64,000 nucleotides of DNA from Marinobacter piscis (lineage in GTDB: Bacteria; Pseudomonadota; Gammaproteobacteria; Pseudomonadales; Oleiphilaceae): contig NZ_VCGX01000003.1 in the NCBI RefSeq assembly GCF_007671655.1, forward strand, positions 186,001 through 250,000, in the 5' to 3' direction. The notes under the pieces were generated by a model. The model searched no databases. It was not told where the DNA came from and saw nothing but the letters and a program-made list of their open reading frames with translations. The stretch's first letter is position 1, and each line of letters starts with the position of its first letter. The position numbers and the translations under genes are program-made. Below are positions 21,124-30,376 of this stretch, piece by piece.

Positions 21124-21951
21124 ATGACAACATCAGAGATTCAGTGGACTCCAGGCTGGACAACCACGCCACCCGAGCGGGGTGACCTTGTGCTGGTATT
21201 GTCGGGCTCAGGCGTTGTCAGGTCACAGCAGGGCTGGTTGCTGCCATTTGAAAGGCTCACAGGTATTGCCAGGGAAGCCAGTTTTGTGTCGTTGGGTAAT
21301 ATTGAGAACCGCCGGGTTTTTGTAACCGAGGCGCCGGAGTCTCTGATTACAGACACTGAGACAGTGTCTTTGCGTGATGCAATAATGACGATCGGTGATG
21401 GGCCGGCCGCCATGCTCAGCACCGGTTTTCAGGTGTGGCAGTGGGCTCAGGATCATAAATATTGCGGTCGTTGTGGCGGCAGTCTGGCGTTTCATCCCCG
21501 GGCCCGGGCAAAGTGGTGCAACGCTTGTGATATTCCCTGGTACCCCCGCCTGGCTCCGTGTGTGATTGTGGTGATACGCAACCAGGACCGTTATCTGCTG
21601 GCCAAATCATCACGGGTAAAGCGCCATTTTTACAGTCTTATTGCCGGGTTTGTAGAGCCCGGCGAAACTCTGGAAGGAACAGTGGTTCGTGAGGTCAAAG
21701 AGGAAACCGGACTGAATGTGACCAACATACGTTATCAGACGTCCCAGCCCTGGCCATTCCCACACCAGTTAATGGCCGGCTTCTTCGCCGATTATGCCGG
21801 TGGTGAACTGGTCCTTCAGGAAGATGAATTGGCAGACGCCGGATGGTATCTGCCTGGCGACAGACCTCCGATTCCTCCGGATACCACGATTTCAGGGCGC
21901 CTTATACGGGACATGGAAAAGATGATATCCAGTGAAGGTAGCGGGCGTTGA
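21124..21951 (+). CDS. nudC: NAD(+) diphosphatase NudC
   Basis: Nudix hydrolase of 275 residues that cleaves NADH/NAD+ to NMN(H) and AMP and removes NAD caps from RNA. The zinc ribbon is CGRCGG...CNACD (about 120-140). The Nudix box runs from GFVEPGETLEG to VREVKEETGL, fitting GX5EX7REUXEEXGU. The NudC-specific SQPWPFPHQLMAGF motif follows. The ATG at 21124 is preferred over a GTG four codons upstream because GAGG precedes it at workable distance. The stop overlaps the murI start. Confidence 0.95.
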   Translation: MTTSEIQWTPGWTTTPPERGDLVLVLSGSGVVRSQQGWLLPFERLTGIAREASFVSLGNIENRRVFVTEAPESLITDTETVSLRDAIMTIGDGPAAMLSTGFQVWQWAQDHKYCGRCGGSLAFHPRARAKWCNACDIPWYPRLAPCVIVVIRNQDRYLLAKSSRVKRHFYSLIAGFVEPGETLEGTVVREVKEETGLNVTNIRYQTSQPWPFPHQLMAGFFADYAGGELVLQEDELADAGWYLPGDRPPIPPDTTISGRLIRDMEKMISSEGSGR

Positions 21952-22781
21952 ACAGGGATGGACCGCTGCGCGTACTGGTTTTCGACTCAGGCATTGGCGG
22001 GCTGAGTGTTGCGACCTGCATTCATGAACAGTTGCCCCGGGCGTCCATTGTATACCTTGCCGATAATGCTGCCTTTCCCTATGGGGATAAGCCGGAAACG
22101 GTGGTTATTGACCGTTGTTGTACGCTCATTGCCAAAGCGCTCAAGCAGTATCCGTGCGATGTAATTGTTGTCGCCTGTAATACAGCCAGCACCGTTGCGT
22201 TGCCGCATGTGCGGGCACTGGCAGATGTACCGGTTGTCGGCGTTGTGCCTGCGGTAAAACCGGCAGCACAGCAGACCCGGAACCGTCGTATAGGAATTCT
22301 GGCAACACCGGCAACTGTGCGCCGGGTTTATCTTGATGAGCTCGTAGAGGAGTTTGCAGCACACTGCGAGGTCTGGCGCGTAGGGCACCCGGGGCTTGTA
22401 CAGTGGGCTGAGGCCCTGGCCCGCGGTGTCCCTGTGCCCCAGGACCGTCTTGATACGGCTTTGGAAAGCTTGAAAACCGCCGGGGTTGATACTATGGTTC
22501 TCGGGTGTACCCATTACCCGCTGTTGCTGGAAAACCTGAGGCAGAGTCTGCCGGCGGTACAGTACTGGGTGGACTCAGGGGCTGCCATCGCCCGTCGTGT
22601 TGTCTGGCTGATGGGCCGGGCGGGCAAGCTCGAAGGTGCGAATGCAGACACAAGTACGCGGCCTCAGCCTGTAACAACCGCTCTGTTTTCAGGGCCGGCC
22701 CCGGACGCGATTGCCGGGTTTATGGCTGGCCTGGGACTGCAGCCGGGCAGGGTGACCGAACACTGGTGCGCACCCTCATAG
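21948..22781 (+). CDS. murI: Glutamate racemase
   Basis: Cofactor-independent racemase of 277 residues supplying D-glutamate for peptidoglycan. Both catalytic cysteines are visible: VVACNTASTVALP and VLGCTHYPLL. The N-terminal VFDSGIGGLSV and LADNAAFPYG motifs are typical. No in-frame ATG exists near the start; TTG at 21948, overlapping the nudC stop by 4 bases and preceded by GAAGGT, is the best choice. It ends 6 bases inside the convergent DUF2156 gene. Confidence 0.95.
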   Translation: MNRDGPLRVLVFDSGIGGLSVATCIHEQLPRASIVYLADNAAFPYGDKPETVVIDRCCTLIAKALKQYPCDVIVVACNTASTVALPHVRALADVPVVGVVPAVKPAAQQTRNRRIGILATPATVRRVYLDELVEEFAAHCEVWRVGHPGLVQWAEALARGVPVPQDRLDTALESLKTAGVDTMVLGCTHYPLLLENLRQSLPAVQYWVDSGAAIARRVVWLMGRAGKLEGANADTSTRPQPVTTALFSGPAPDAIAGFMAGLGLQPGRVTEHWCAPS

Positions 22782-23783
22782 CAATCGTGTCAGCTTGAAC
22801 ATGGCAATAAATTCCAGTACCGGAACACTGCGCTTGTGGCAGCAGTAAGTTTTGACGCGCTCACCCCGAAAGCGTGATTTGGTAAACTCCAGCCCTTTGA
22901 AATTATAAAGGAAATTGCCCCGGTTATAGACACCGTGTAAGAGTCTCTTTAACAGCCGGCTTTCCTGGGGCTCTGTGGCAGAGTCAAGCGACAGGGGAGT
23001 AAGCCCCAGATCAAGATAAGGAATGCCCTCAGCTTGGAACGCCTCCATGGCATGGGCCATCAGCGTGTAAAAAATCCCCTGGCGAAAATTGGCGTTGGCC
23101 CGGGATATATTGGGCACGTAACTGACAATCTCATTGTTGCGGTAGATCGGGTCAAAGTAGATGAAGCCCACGGCTTTGCCATTCTGATACGCATAGAAAT
23201 GGCGCTCATTTTCACGGTACTCCATCTCCATGGGCCGGATAAGAAAGCGAATCTCATTACTTTTACATTTTCGGGTCCGGATCCAGGCCTCCGAAATTTC
23301 ACGGGTGTGGTCGTCACTGAAACGTTCCTGCACGCTAATCCCATTCTTTTCAGCCTGATTGAGCGCTGTGCGCAGAATCTGTTTTTTCTTGCCGGTGAGA
23401 GACCACTTGCTCAGATCGATGCGGGACTCACTGCCAAACTGTGTTCCGTAAAGGCCGAAGCGGCGGTGCAGAATGTCGACCACCGGTCTGGAGACCTGAA
23501 TATAGGAGGCGTTGGGGTAGCGCTTATGGAAATGCTCAAGAACCGTATTGAGATCTTCCGGGGCGCAGACCGGATCAGACAAGACAAATGTGCTGCCCCA
23601 CTTACGCATGTAAGCGACGTAGCCTGTGCCGGGGATATCGAAATACCGCATCCCCGGCTGCAGTGTGGAAAAGGACTGTGAATGGCCGCCAAACTTCTTC
23701 AGGTAACTGACTCTTTCGCTGAAGGTAAAGGCAGTGCTTTCCTGCCCGCTGGCCTGGTCAAGTGCTAGGATCTGATCTGACAT
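22776..23783 (-). CDS. DUF2156 / GNAT-fold acyltransferase-like protein
   Basis: 335-residue protein of the DUF2156 family, related to the C-terminal catalytic domain of phosphatidylglycerol lysyltransferase (MprF) and to other GNAT-fold transferases. It has no transmembrane segments. Family-like segments are YFDIPGTGYVAYMRKWG, FGSESRIDLSKWSLTGKKKQ, YAYQNGKAVGFIYFDPIYR and YLDLGLTPLSLD. The substrate is unknown. The ATG at 23783 has AGGGGAGA-like sequence upstream on the minus strand (CCGGGGAGATTCACA). It is downstream of and on the same strand as the methyltransferase gene (40 bases), so the two probably form one operon divergent from the fatty acyl-CoA reductase. A role in lipid head-group or acyl modification is inference from family and neighbours. 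Confidence 0.75.
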   Translation of the reverse strand: MSDQILALDQASGQESTAFTFSERVSYLKKFGGHSQSFSTLQPGMRYFDIPGTGYVAYMRKWGSTFVLSDPVCAPEDLNTVLEHFHKRYPNASYIQVSRPVVDILHRRFGLYGTQFGSESRIDLSKWSLTGKKKQILRTALNQAEKNGISVQERFSDDHTREISEAWIRTRKCKSNEIRFLIRPMEMEYRENERHFYAYQNGKAVGFIYFDPIYRNNEIVSYVPNISRANANFRQGIFYTLMAHAMEAFQAEGIPYLDLGLTPLSLDSATEPQESRLLKRLLHGVYNRGNFLYNFKGLEFTKSRFRGERVKTYCCHKRSVPVLEFIAMFKLTRLL

Positions 23784-23823
23784 TGTGAATCTCCCCGGTT
23801 GTTATTATCAGGCAGGCGGTGGG

Positions 23824-24477
23824 TTACGCCTGCTTGCGGCCGAGAATTGACCAGTAGCAGTCCATGTTCAGCAGTTTGAAATGCTTCTTTTCGGTCACCT
23901 CGAGTCCGAGGCGTCGCATATGCTCCGGATAGTTATAGATTTTATGAAACGCATTGTTGGCAAACAGCCAGAACGTGAAAACAGCTGTATACCAATGCAG
24001 TTTCTTGAACGCACGGGAGAAAATGTTGCCGGTTGGGTAGCAGAAGTCGCCGACCACAATTCTGGCATCGGCTTTGCCAAGGTGTATCAGATGCTCCAGG
24101 ACCTGCTCCATCATGGCTTCATCAAATACATTGAGGAAAAAGTTGGCGACAACCATGTCGTACTGGCCGAGCTCGGCCACCTTCATGATGTCACTGTGCA
24201 CGTGGCGAATGTTCAGGTGTGGCGCTTCCGCTTCATGGGCTTCCCTGAACTTGCGCAGCATGGTTTCTGACAGGTCAACAACGGTTACATCAGCGCCCAG
24301 CTCTGCGGCACGCAGGGCATCCCTGCCATGACCAACCCCGGCAAAAAGGATGCGGTCGCCGGGCTTTACTGTTTCCAGATCCAGCATGGCTACTTTGCAG
24401 CGGTGAATGTTTTTGCCGCTGTAGAGGTTGCTCAGAAAGTCGTACACGGGACCAATATAGCGGTATCTGTCGCGCAT
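23824..24477 (-). CDS. Class I SAM-dependent methyltransferase
   Basis: 217-residue soluble methyltransferase of the UbiE/PmtA-like Rossmann type. Motif I is RILFAGVGHGRDALRAAELG, with GVGHGRD in place of the common GxGxG; the acidic second motif is VTVVDLSETML and the post-I segment is YDMVVANFFLNVF. The start MRDRYRYIGPVYDFLSNLYSG resembles the N-terminus of quinone and phospholipid methyltransferases (YDxLSxxxS). The longest frame would begin at 24699, but codon usage and the family start favour 24477. Pairing with the DUF2156 gene suggests a lipid or quinone-like acceptor; this is not shown by the sequence. Confidence 0.75.
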   Translation of the reverse strand: MRDRYRYIGPVYDFLSNLYSGKNIHRCKVAMLDLETVKPGDRILFAGVGHGRDALRAAELGADVTVVDLSETMLRKFREAHEAEAPHLNIRHVHSDIMKVAELGQYDMVVANFFLNVFDEAMMEQVLEHLIHLGKADARIVVGDFCYPTGNIFSRAFKKLHWYTAVFTFWLFANNAFHKIYNYPEHMRRLGLEVTEKKHFKLLNMDCYWSILGRKQA

Positions 24478-24844
24478 GTTTATCAGGCCTGTTTTTGTTA
24501 GTCGGAATATTGCCACTGTTATTGTAATTTTGCCCTGGCGACATCCGCTGGGCGTTTCAGTGGTCAATTTCTGGTATGCCTGAGCGTAGTAAACGGTGTG
24601 GTGGAAATATGTGCAGCAGTCCGCACTTTCGATACGTAATTTAACGCAACGCAACAGTTTGCTAACAGTATCAAATTTAATAATAGGGTTGTCCGACAAT
24701 CCGGGGTGTGCCTTTTATTTTGGCATTTTATCGGTGCGGGGTGTGGCGTAGTGTTTTAATCTGGTTATGCAGTCCGTCACCGCAAAGGTGCGGAAAATGT
24801 GCAAGGATAGGGTACAGAAGGTGTCCATGAAATGGAGTGTTCAA
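24478..24844. promoter_or_regulatory. Divergent intergenic region between methyltransferase and fatty acyl-CoA reductase
   Basis: This 367-base region is AT-richer than its surroundings, notably 24600-24740 with runs such as AAATTTAATAATAGGG and CTTTTATTTTGGCATTTTATC. It must hold promoters for both divergent genes, but no convincing -35/-10 pair could be picked by eye. In-frame extensions of both neighbours run into it; their codon use does not look coding. No RNA gene was recognised. Confidence 0.5.
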
Positions 24845-26383
24845 ATGATAACAAAAGCGACAGGAGCGGAGATGGCCTCCTCAACAGTTCTTGATCAGTT
24901 GCATGGTAAACATGTTCTGATTACAGGCACTACCGGGTTTCTGGGCAAGGTGGTGCTGGAAAAACTGATACGTTCGGTGCCGGACATCGGCGGCATTCAC
25001 CTGTTAATACGCGGGAATCGCAAACACCCGGATGCTCACAGCCGTTTCCTTAACGACATTGCGGCCTCATCCGTGTTTGATCGCCTGCGTCAGGAGCATG
25101 GCGACGGGTTTGAGGCCTTGCTCGAGGCGCGGATACATTGTGTGACAGGGGAGGTTACCCAGCCGGGGTTTGGTCTGTCACCCGAGGCGCTGCAGAAGCT
25201 GGCAGGTACTGTTGATATTGTTATTAACTCTGCCGCGAGTGTTAATTTTCGTGAAGAGCTCGATAAAGCGTTGGCCATCAACACTCTGTGCCTGGAAAAC
25301 ATTGCAGGTCTGGCCCGCGAGAACCCGGAGCTTGCCGTTGTTCAGGTTTCAACCTGTTATGTAAACGGAAAGAATGCCGGCCAGGTTACGGAAACCGTGA
25401 TCAAGCCAGAGGGGGAGGAGATCCTTCGCAGTCCGGCAGGCTATTATGAGGTGGAAGAGGTTATCCGGCTGCTTCAGGACAGTATTGCCGATATTCGCGC
25501 GCGGTACACAGGCAGAGCCCTGGAGCGTAAGCTGGTGGATCTGGGCATTCGTGAAGCAAATCGCTACGGCTGGAGTGACACCTATACGTTCACCAAGTGG
25601 CTGGGTGAACAGTTATTGATGAAGGCGTTGGAAGGCCGTGCGCTGACCATAGTGCGCCCGTCTATTATTGAAAGCGCCCTGGAGGAGCCGGCACCCGGCT
25701 GGGTTGAGGGAGTGAAGGTAGCAGATGCCATCATTTTGGCCTACGCCAGAGAAAAAGTATCCGTTTTTCCGGGAAAACGCTCAGGGATCATTGATGTCAT
25801 CCCCGTGGACCTGGTTGCTAACACGATTATTCTTGCAGCATCCGAGGCGGTGAAGGAGCCGCCCCGACACCGGATCTATCAGTGCTGCAGCGGTAGTGTG
25901 AACCCCCTGTCGCTGGGTGAGTTTATCGATCACCTGATTACGGAGGCAAAAACCAATTACGCATCCTATGAACAACTTTTTTACCGTCGCCCGACCCGTC
26001 CTTTTATCGCAGTGAACCGGAGGCTGTTCGATGCTCTGGCAGGGGGTGTCCGCCTGCCACTGAGCGTAGCACGCCGTACGCTGAACCTGCTGGGTTATAA
26101 TGGTGACTTAAAGATGTTACGCAATCTGGACACAACACGGGAGCTGGCAACGGTGTTTGGCTTCTACACGGCCCCGGATTATGTTTTTCGCAATGATGAG
26201 CTTCTGGCTCTGACCGAGCGCATGGGTGCGGTGGACAAGGCGTTGTTTCCGGTTAATGCTGGACAGATAGACTGGGCGGTGTATCTGCGCAAGATACACC
26301 TTGCGGGCCTGAACCGTTATGCGCTCAAGCCAAGAAAGAAGCGCCCGTCACAGCGTGGGTCGGGCGGGAAGCGGGCAGCCTGA
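24845..26383 (+). CDS. Alcohol-forming fatty acyl-CoA reductase
   Basis: 512-residue enzyme that reduces fatty acyl-CoA to fatty alcohol with NADPH, the alcohol being the wax-ester precursor. It strongly resembles the biochemically described 513-residue FAR of Marinobacter aquaeolei VT8 (Maqu_2507): GKHVLITGTTGFLGKVVLEK, VNFREELDKAL, NRYGWSDTYTFTKWLGEQ and IIDVIPVDLVANTI are near-identical from memory. The N-terminal NAD-binding domain has GTTGFLG at residues 28-34 and the extended-SDR pair Tyr247/Lys251 (YTFTK); a C-terminal sterile-domain-like region follows. ATG 24845 was chosen because GGAG lies 7 bases upstream and the length fits; ATGs at 24827 and 24872 are alternatives. No wax ester synthase gene is in the window. 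Confidence 0.92.
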   Translation: MITKATGAEMASSTVLDQLHGKHVLITGTTGFLGKVVLEKLIRSVPDIGGIHLLIRGNRKHPDAHSRFLNDIAASSVFDRLRQEHGDGFEALLEARIHCVTGEVTQPGFGLSPEALQKLAGTVDIVINSAASVNFREELDKALAINTLCLENIAGLARENPELAVVQVSTCYVNGKNAGQVTETVIKPEGEEILRSPAGYYEVEEVIRLLQDSIADIRARYTGRALERKLVDLGIREANRYGWSDTYTFTKWLGEQLLMKALEGRALTIVRPSIIESALEEPAPGWVEGVKVADAIILAYAREKVSVFPGKRSGIIDVIPVDLVANTIILAASEAVKEPPRHRIYQCCSGSVNPLSLGEFIDHLITEAKTNYASYEQLFYRRPTRPFIAVNRRLFDALAGGVRLPLSVARRTLNLLGYNGDLKMLRNLDTTRELATVFGFYTAPDYVFRNDELLALTERMGAVDKALFPVNAGQIDWAVYLRKIHLAGLNRYALKPRKKRPSQRGSGGKRAA

Positions 26384-26535
26384 GCGCGCAGGGCCTGGGT
26401 GCTAGGACGTTAGTCTAATTCATTGTGCGGTGGCGTGCATGTTGAACTACAGCTACATAGCCTCAGGGTGGAGACGCCCGAAAGTTCTGAAAATAACGCT
26501 AATAACAACAACAGACTCTGATCAAGGGGAATTCA

Positions 26536-28485
26536 ATGACTCATAAAAATCTATATCCCGTAAGTCAGGAAGTAGCCCGGAGGGCCTTACTGAATCGCGA
26601 ACAGTACGATGCCATGTACCGTCAGTCCATCGAGGATCCGGATGCTTTCTGGGGCGAGCATGGAAAGCGTATTGACTGGATCAAGCCCTATTCGAAGGTC
26701 AAAAACACCAGTTTCGATCCCAGCGATGTCTCTATTAAATGGTTTGAGGACGGTGAGCTGAACGCATCCGCTAACTGTCTTGACCGTCACCTTGAATCAC
26801 GGGGGGATCAGACCGCTATTATCTTTGAAGGTGATGACCCTTCTGAATCCCGTCACGTTACGTATCGCGAATTGCATGAAGAGACCAGCAAGTTTGCCAA
26901 CGTTCTGAAAAGTCTGGGTGTGAAGAAAGGCGATGTGGTAACCATCTACATGCCCATGATTGTTGAAACAGCCGTCGCTATGCTGGCCTGTGCGCGTATC
27001 GGTGCAATTCACTCTGTTGTCTTTGGCGGTTTTTCACCGGAAGCCCTGGGTGCGCGGGTGGTTAACGGCAAATCACGGTTTGTTGTTACTGCTGATGAGG
27101 GCCTCCGCGGGGGGCGTGCCATTCCCCTGAAAAAGAACGTGGACGCGGCCCTGAAAGACAGGGAAGGCGCAGACGTTGAAAAAGTTGTGGTTGTCACCCG
27201 CACAGGTAATGAGAGTGTGCCCTGGAATGAAGGCCGGGATGAGCGTTACGAAGAGCTGATGAAGTCGGCGTCCGCCGACTGTCCGCCGGAGCCCATGAAT
27301 GCGGAAGACCCACTGTTCATGCTGTATACTTCCGGCTCGACCGGCGCCCCGAAAGGTGTGCTGCACACCACAGGTGGCTACATGGTGTATGTATCCATGA
27401 CCCACGAATATGTATTTGATTACCATGAGGGTGATGTTTACTGGTGTACGGCGGATTTTGGCTGGGTAACCGGCCACAGCTACATTCTTTATGGCCCGCT
27501 CTGTAACGGTGCAACAACACTCTTGTTTGAGGGGGTTCCCAGTTATCCGGACAGCTCCCGTATGGGCCAGATTGTTGATAAGCATCAGGTAAATACTTTG
27601 TATACGGCACCGACGGCTATCCGGGCACTTATGGCTGAAGGCGAAGCCTGTATGAGTGGAACCACCCGTAGCAGCCTGAAGCTTCTGGGCTCTGTGGGTG
27701 AGCCCATTAACCCGGAAGCATGGGAGTGGTACCACCGGGTTGTTGGTAACAGCAGGTGCCCGATTGTGGATACCTGGTGGCAAACTGAAACTGGCGGCAT
27801 TCTGATCTCACCCCTGCCGGGTGCGGTTGACCTGAAGCCAGGTTCTGCCACAGTGCCATTTTTCGGCGTAAAGCCAGGGGTGGTAGATAATGAAGGTAAC
27901 CTGCTCGAAGGTAAGGCAGATGGCAACCTTGTGATTCTGGATAGCTGGCCAGGTCAGATGCGTACGATCTATGGTGACCATGACCGCTTTATCCGAACCT
28001 ATTTCAGTGCTTACCCGGGCATGTACTTTACCGAAGACGGTGTGCGCCGGGATGAAGACGGTGATTACTGGATTACCGGCCGCGTCGATGATGTGCTCAA
28101 TATATCCGGTCATCGTCTGGGTACCGCAGAGGTTGAAAGCGCTCTGGTGGCTCACGACAAGGTAGCCGAAGCCGCTGTTGTTGGCTTCCCCCATGAAATC
28201 AAGGGGCAGGGCTTGTATGTCTACGTGACTCTGATGCAGGGTGAAGAACCCTCTGATGAGCTCAAAAAAGAGCTGATACAATGGGTTCGTAAAGAAATTG
28301 GCCCGATAGCCTCTCCGGATGTCATTCAGTGGACCCCGGGCATGCCCAAGACACGATCAGGCAAGATTATGCGCCGGATTCTGCGTAAGATTGCCGCTAA
28401 CGAGTACGACCAGTTGGGGGATACCTCTACGCTTGCAGACCCGGGTGTGGTGGATGAGCTCATCAGTAGTCGTGAGTTCAAATAA
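26536..28485 (+). CDS. acs: Acetyl-CoA synthetase (AMP-forming)
   Basis: Activates acetate to acetyl-CoA via acetyl-AMP; 649 residues (E. coli 652). The ATP-binding loop is [19 protein letters not shown] at about residue 262; WWQTETGG, the hinge [17 protein letters not shown] and the regulatory lysine Lys610 in [11 protein letters not shown] are all present. That lysine is the one controlled by acetylation in characterised homologues. AGGGG precedes the ATG. The gene is followed 40 bases later by a LuxR-type response regulator whose orthologues control acs, so the two may be one transcription unit. Confidence 0.97.
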   Translation: MTHKNLYPVSQEVARRALLNREQYDAMYRQSIEDPDAFWGEHGKRIDWIKPYSKVKNTSFDPSDVSIKWFEDGELNASANCLDRHLESRGDQTAIIFEGDDPSESRHVTYRELHEETSKFANVLKSLGVKKGDVVTIYMPMIVETAVAMLACARIGAIHSVVFGGFSPEALGARVVNGKSRFVVTADEGLRGGRAIPLKKNVDAALKDREGADVEKVVVVTRTGNESVPWNEGRDERYEELMKSASADCPPEPMNAEDPLFMLYTSGSTGAPKGVLHTTGGYMVYVSMTHEYVFDYHEGDVYWCTADFGWVTGHSYILYGPLCNGATTLLFEGVPSYPDSSRMGQIVDKHQVNTLYTAPTAIRALMAEGEACMSGTTRSSLKLLGSVGEPINPEAWEWYHRVVGNSRCPIVDTWWQTETGGILISPLPGAVDLKPGSATVPFFGVKPGVVDNEGNLLEGKADGNLVILDSWPGQMRTIYGDHDRFIRTYFSAYPGMYFTEDGVRRDEDGDYWITGRVDDVLNISGHRLGTAEVESALVAHDKVAEAAVVGFPHEIKGQGLYVYVTLMQGEEPSDELKKELIQWVRKEIGPIASPDVIQWTPGMPKTRSGKIMRRILRKIAANEYDQLGDTSTLADPGVVDELISSREFK

Positions 28486-28525
28486 GGCCTGACAACAGGC
28501 CGAAAACCTGTGAGGAAACCGATTA

Positions 28526-29191
28526 ATGACACAAACAATTATCGTCGCTGATGATCACCCGCTCTTTCGGGCTGCCCTGAAACAGGCGGTCAGTCAGGCG
28601 GTGCCTGATGCCGAGACCGTCGAGGTCGACAGCATCAAGGCACTCCAGGCGTCGGTAGATTCGCACCCGGATGCAGATCTGGTTCTTCTGGATCTCAACA
28701 TGCCGGGTGCCCACGGCTTTTCCGGGCTGGTGTTCATGCGTGGACAGTACCCGGGACTGCCGGTAGTGGTTGTGTCTGGCTCGGAAGAGTTACAGGTGAT
28801 GCGGCGCTCAATCGACTACGGGGCGTCTGGCTTTATTCCAAAGTCGGCGCCTCTGCCTGCCATTACCGATGCAATACGCGCCGTTCTTGAGGGCGATGTC
28901 TGGCTGCCTGAAGGTGTGGCAGACAAGCTGGAACAAATGCAGGCGGATAGCACCGATTTTTCCGAGAAGCTGGCCTCTCTGACCCCTCAGCAGTTCCGCG
29001 TGCTTGGAATGCTGGCGGAAGGGCTTCTGAACAAACAGATTGCCTACGATCTGGATGTTTCAGAGGCAACCATCAAAGCTCACATTACGGCCGTATTCCG
29101 TAAACTTGGTGTGCGCAACCGGACCCAGGCGGTCATCGCAATACAGCAGATGGAAATCGATCCGTCTGATCAGTCTTTGTCCGGAAACTGA
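28526..29191 (+). CDS. LuxR-family response regulator, ErdR/CrbR-like
   Basis: 221-residue two-component regulator with an N-terminal receiver (acidic pair Asp9/Asp10, phospho-acceptor Asp56 in LVLLDLNMPG, Lys near 106 in FIPKSAP) and a C-terminal LuxR helix-turn-helix (about 150-215) with LTPQQFRVLGMLAEGLLNKQ and VSEATIKAHITAVFRKLGV. The receiver and linker resemble ErdR/CrbR/AgmR regulators, which together with a large transporter-kinase (MxtR/CrbS) activate acs and alcohol/acetate genes in Pseudomonas and Vibrio. No partner kinase gene is in the window. Immediate linkage to acs supports that role by inference. Confidence 0.85.
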   Translation: MTQTIIVADDHPLFRAALKQAVSQAVPDAETVEVDSIKALQASVDSHPDADLVLLDLNMPGAHGFSGLVFMRGQYPGLPVVVVSGSEELQVMRRSIDYGASGFIPKSAPLPAITDAIRAVLEGDVWLPEGVADKLEQMQADSTDFSEKLASLTPQQFRVLGMLAEGLLNKQIAYDLDVSEATIKAHITAVFRKLGVRNRTQAVIAIQQMEIDPSDQSLSGN

Positions 29192-29212
29192 CAACAGATC
29201 AGCTTCCGGATA

Positions 29213-30196
29213 TCATTTGCGCCCGGCATACCCCAGTTTTTTGTCAACCTGGTTAAATAGCTCGTCGCCATTGCGCCAGTGGTCCAGGTTTTCAAGGAAC
29301 TGGTCTGTCAGTGCGCGCTTCCAGCCGATAAAATCGCCGGCCATGTGCGCAGTCATGATGACATTCTCCATGTCCCACAGAGGGTGACTTTCGGGTAGCG
29401 GTTCTTCCTCAAACACATCCAGGCCGGCGCCTGCGATTTCTTTGTTCTCCAGCGCAGCAATAAGATCTTCTGTATTAACAATCGGGCCGCGGCCAATATT
29501 GATCAGGCGGGCCTTTTTCTTCATGGCTTTGTAAGCCTTTGCGTCAAACAGTCCTTCTGTCTGCGCTGTCAGTGGCGCGGCAATAACCACGTAATCTGCG
29601 TGCCCGAGCTGGTCATACAACTCATCGTTGCCATGAACGGCAACAAAGTCGGGGTCGTCTTCACGGGCGGTTCTGGCGATACCATGGGGTTCCATGCCCG
29701 CAGCAGCCACAAGACGGGCAATCTGGCGGCCTATAGAGCCGGCACCGACCACCAGAACCTGCTTGCCCTCAACCCGCTCTGTATCTCTGTGTTTCCACTT
29801 GTGTTGTGTCTGCAGGCGGACTGAATTGGGGAAGTCCTTGGCAAACATCAGGATAGAGCACAGGACATATTCGGCAATTGCCCGGTCGAAAATACCTCTG
29901 GCGTTGGTCACTAAAACGTCACTTTCAGTCAGGGCGGGGAACATCAGGGCGTCTACACCGGCGCTGGTCGCATGTATCCACTTAAGCCTGTCCGCGCAGC
30001 CCCAGGCAGATTCAAGGGCTTCGGTGCGAAAGTCGGTTACCATCATAATGTCAGTACCAGGCAGGGTGCTGCGCAGGGTAGCTTCATCGCTGGCAAAACG
30101 CACTTCAGCGCGGGATTTGAGAGCGTCTGTTCCTGGTGGTGCCTGTTCATCGGGTGCGGTAAGAACGGTTATCACAGGGTTGTTGAACTGAGACAT
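29213..30196 (-). CDS. D-2-hydroxyacid dehydrogenase family protein
   Basis: NAD(P)-dependent enzyme of 327 residues, of the glyoxylate/hydroxypyruvate reductase GhrA-like branch. The coenzyme-binding motif is VVGAGSIGRQIARL; catalytic Arg is in LINIGRGPIVNTEDL, Glu in LDVFEEEPLPESHPLW, and His in MTAHMAGD. The lower-domain WIHATSAGVDAL segment is typical of the family. The substrate cannot be read from the sequence. It is divergent from the aminotransferase gene and convergent with the ErdR-like regulator gene. Confidence 0.88.
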   Translation of the reverse strand: MSQFNNPVITVLTAPDEQAPPGTDALKSRAEVRFASDEATLRSTLPGTDIMMVTDFRTEALESAWGCADRLKWIHATSAGVDALMFPALTESDVLVTNARGIFDRAIAEYVLCSILMFAKDFPNSVRLQTQHKWKHRDTERVEGKQVLVVGAGSIGRQIARLVAAAGMEPHGIARTAREDDPDFVAVHGNDELYDQLGHADYVVIAAPLTAQTEGLFDAKAYKAMKKKARLINIGRGPIVNTEDLIAALENKEIAGAGLDVFEEEPLPESHPLWDMENVIMTAHMAGDFIGWKRALTDQFLENLDHWRNGDELFNQVDKKLGYAGRK

Positions 30197-30289
30197 TGAA
30201 CCTCCGCCTGGGTGGGTAAAAAGATACCCCTAGTCTGGTTCGCAGGCGCCGGCAGGTCAACTTAAACCTGGTCGGCTTGAGGTATGCGT

Positions 30290-30312
30290 CCGGGGCCACT
30301 TGTACGCCCCGG
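30290..30312. repeat. Short GC-rich hairpin in the dehydrogenase/aminotransferase divergent region
   Basis: CCGGGGC (30290-30296) and GCCCCGG (30306-30312) form a perfect 7-bp stem with a 9-base loop, followed by TTATTCTGT. It lies 65 bases before the aminotransferase ATG, in its leader. It may be a weak attenuator or chance; no function is assigned. Confidence 0.35.
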
Positions 30313-30376
30313 TTATTCTGTCTAGTCTGCATGAGTAGGTGATTGTCGTCCCCGATTCCCTTTGCAGGAGGTTGTT

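Noticed and set aside
26431..26447. TGGCGTGCATGTTGAA resembling a sigma54 -24/-12 element upstream of acs
   Set aside because: The invariant GC of the -12 element reads GA, so it does not meet the minimum requirement.
29178..29210. TCCGGAA...TTCCGGA repeat after the response regulator gene as a terminator
   Set aside because: Only 7 bp of stem with a long loop and no T-tract.
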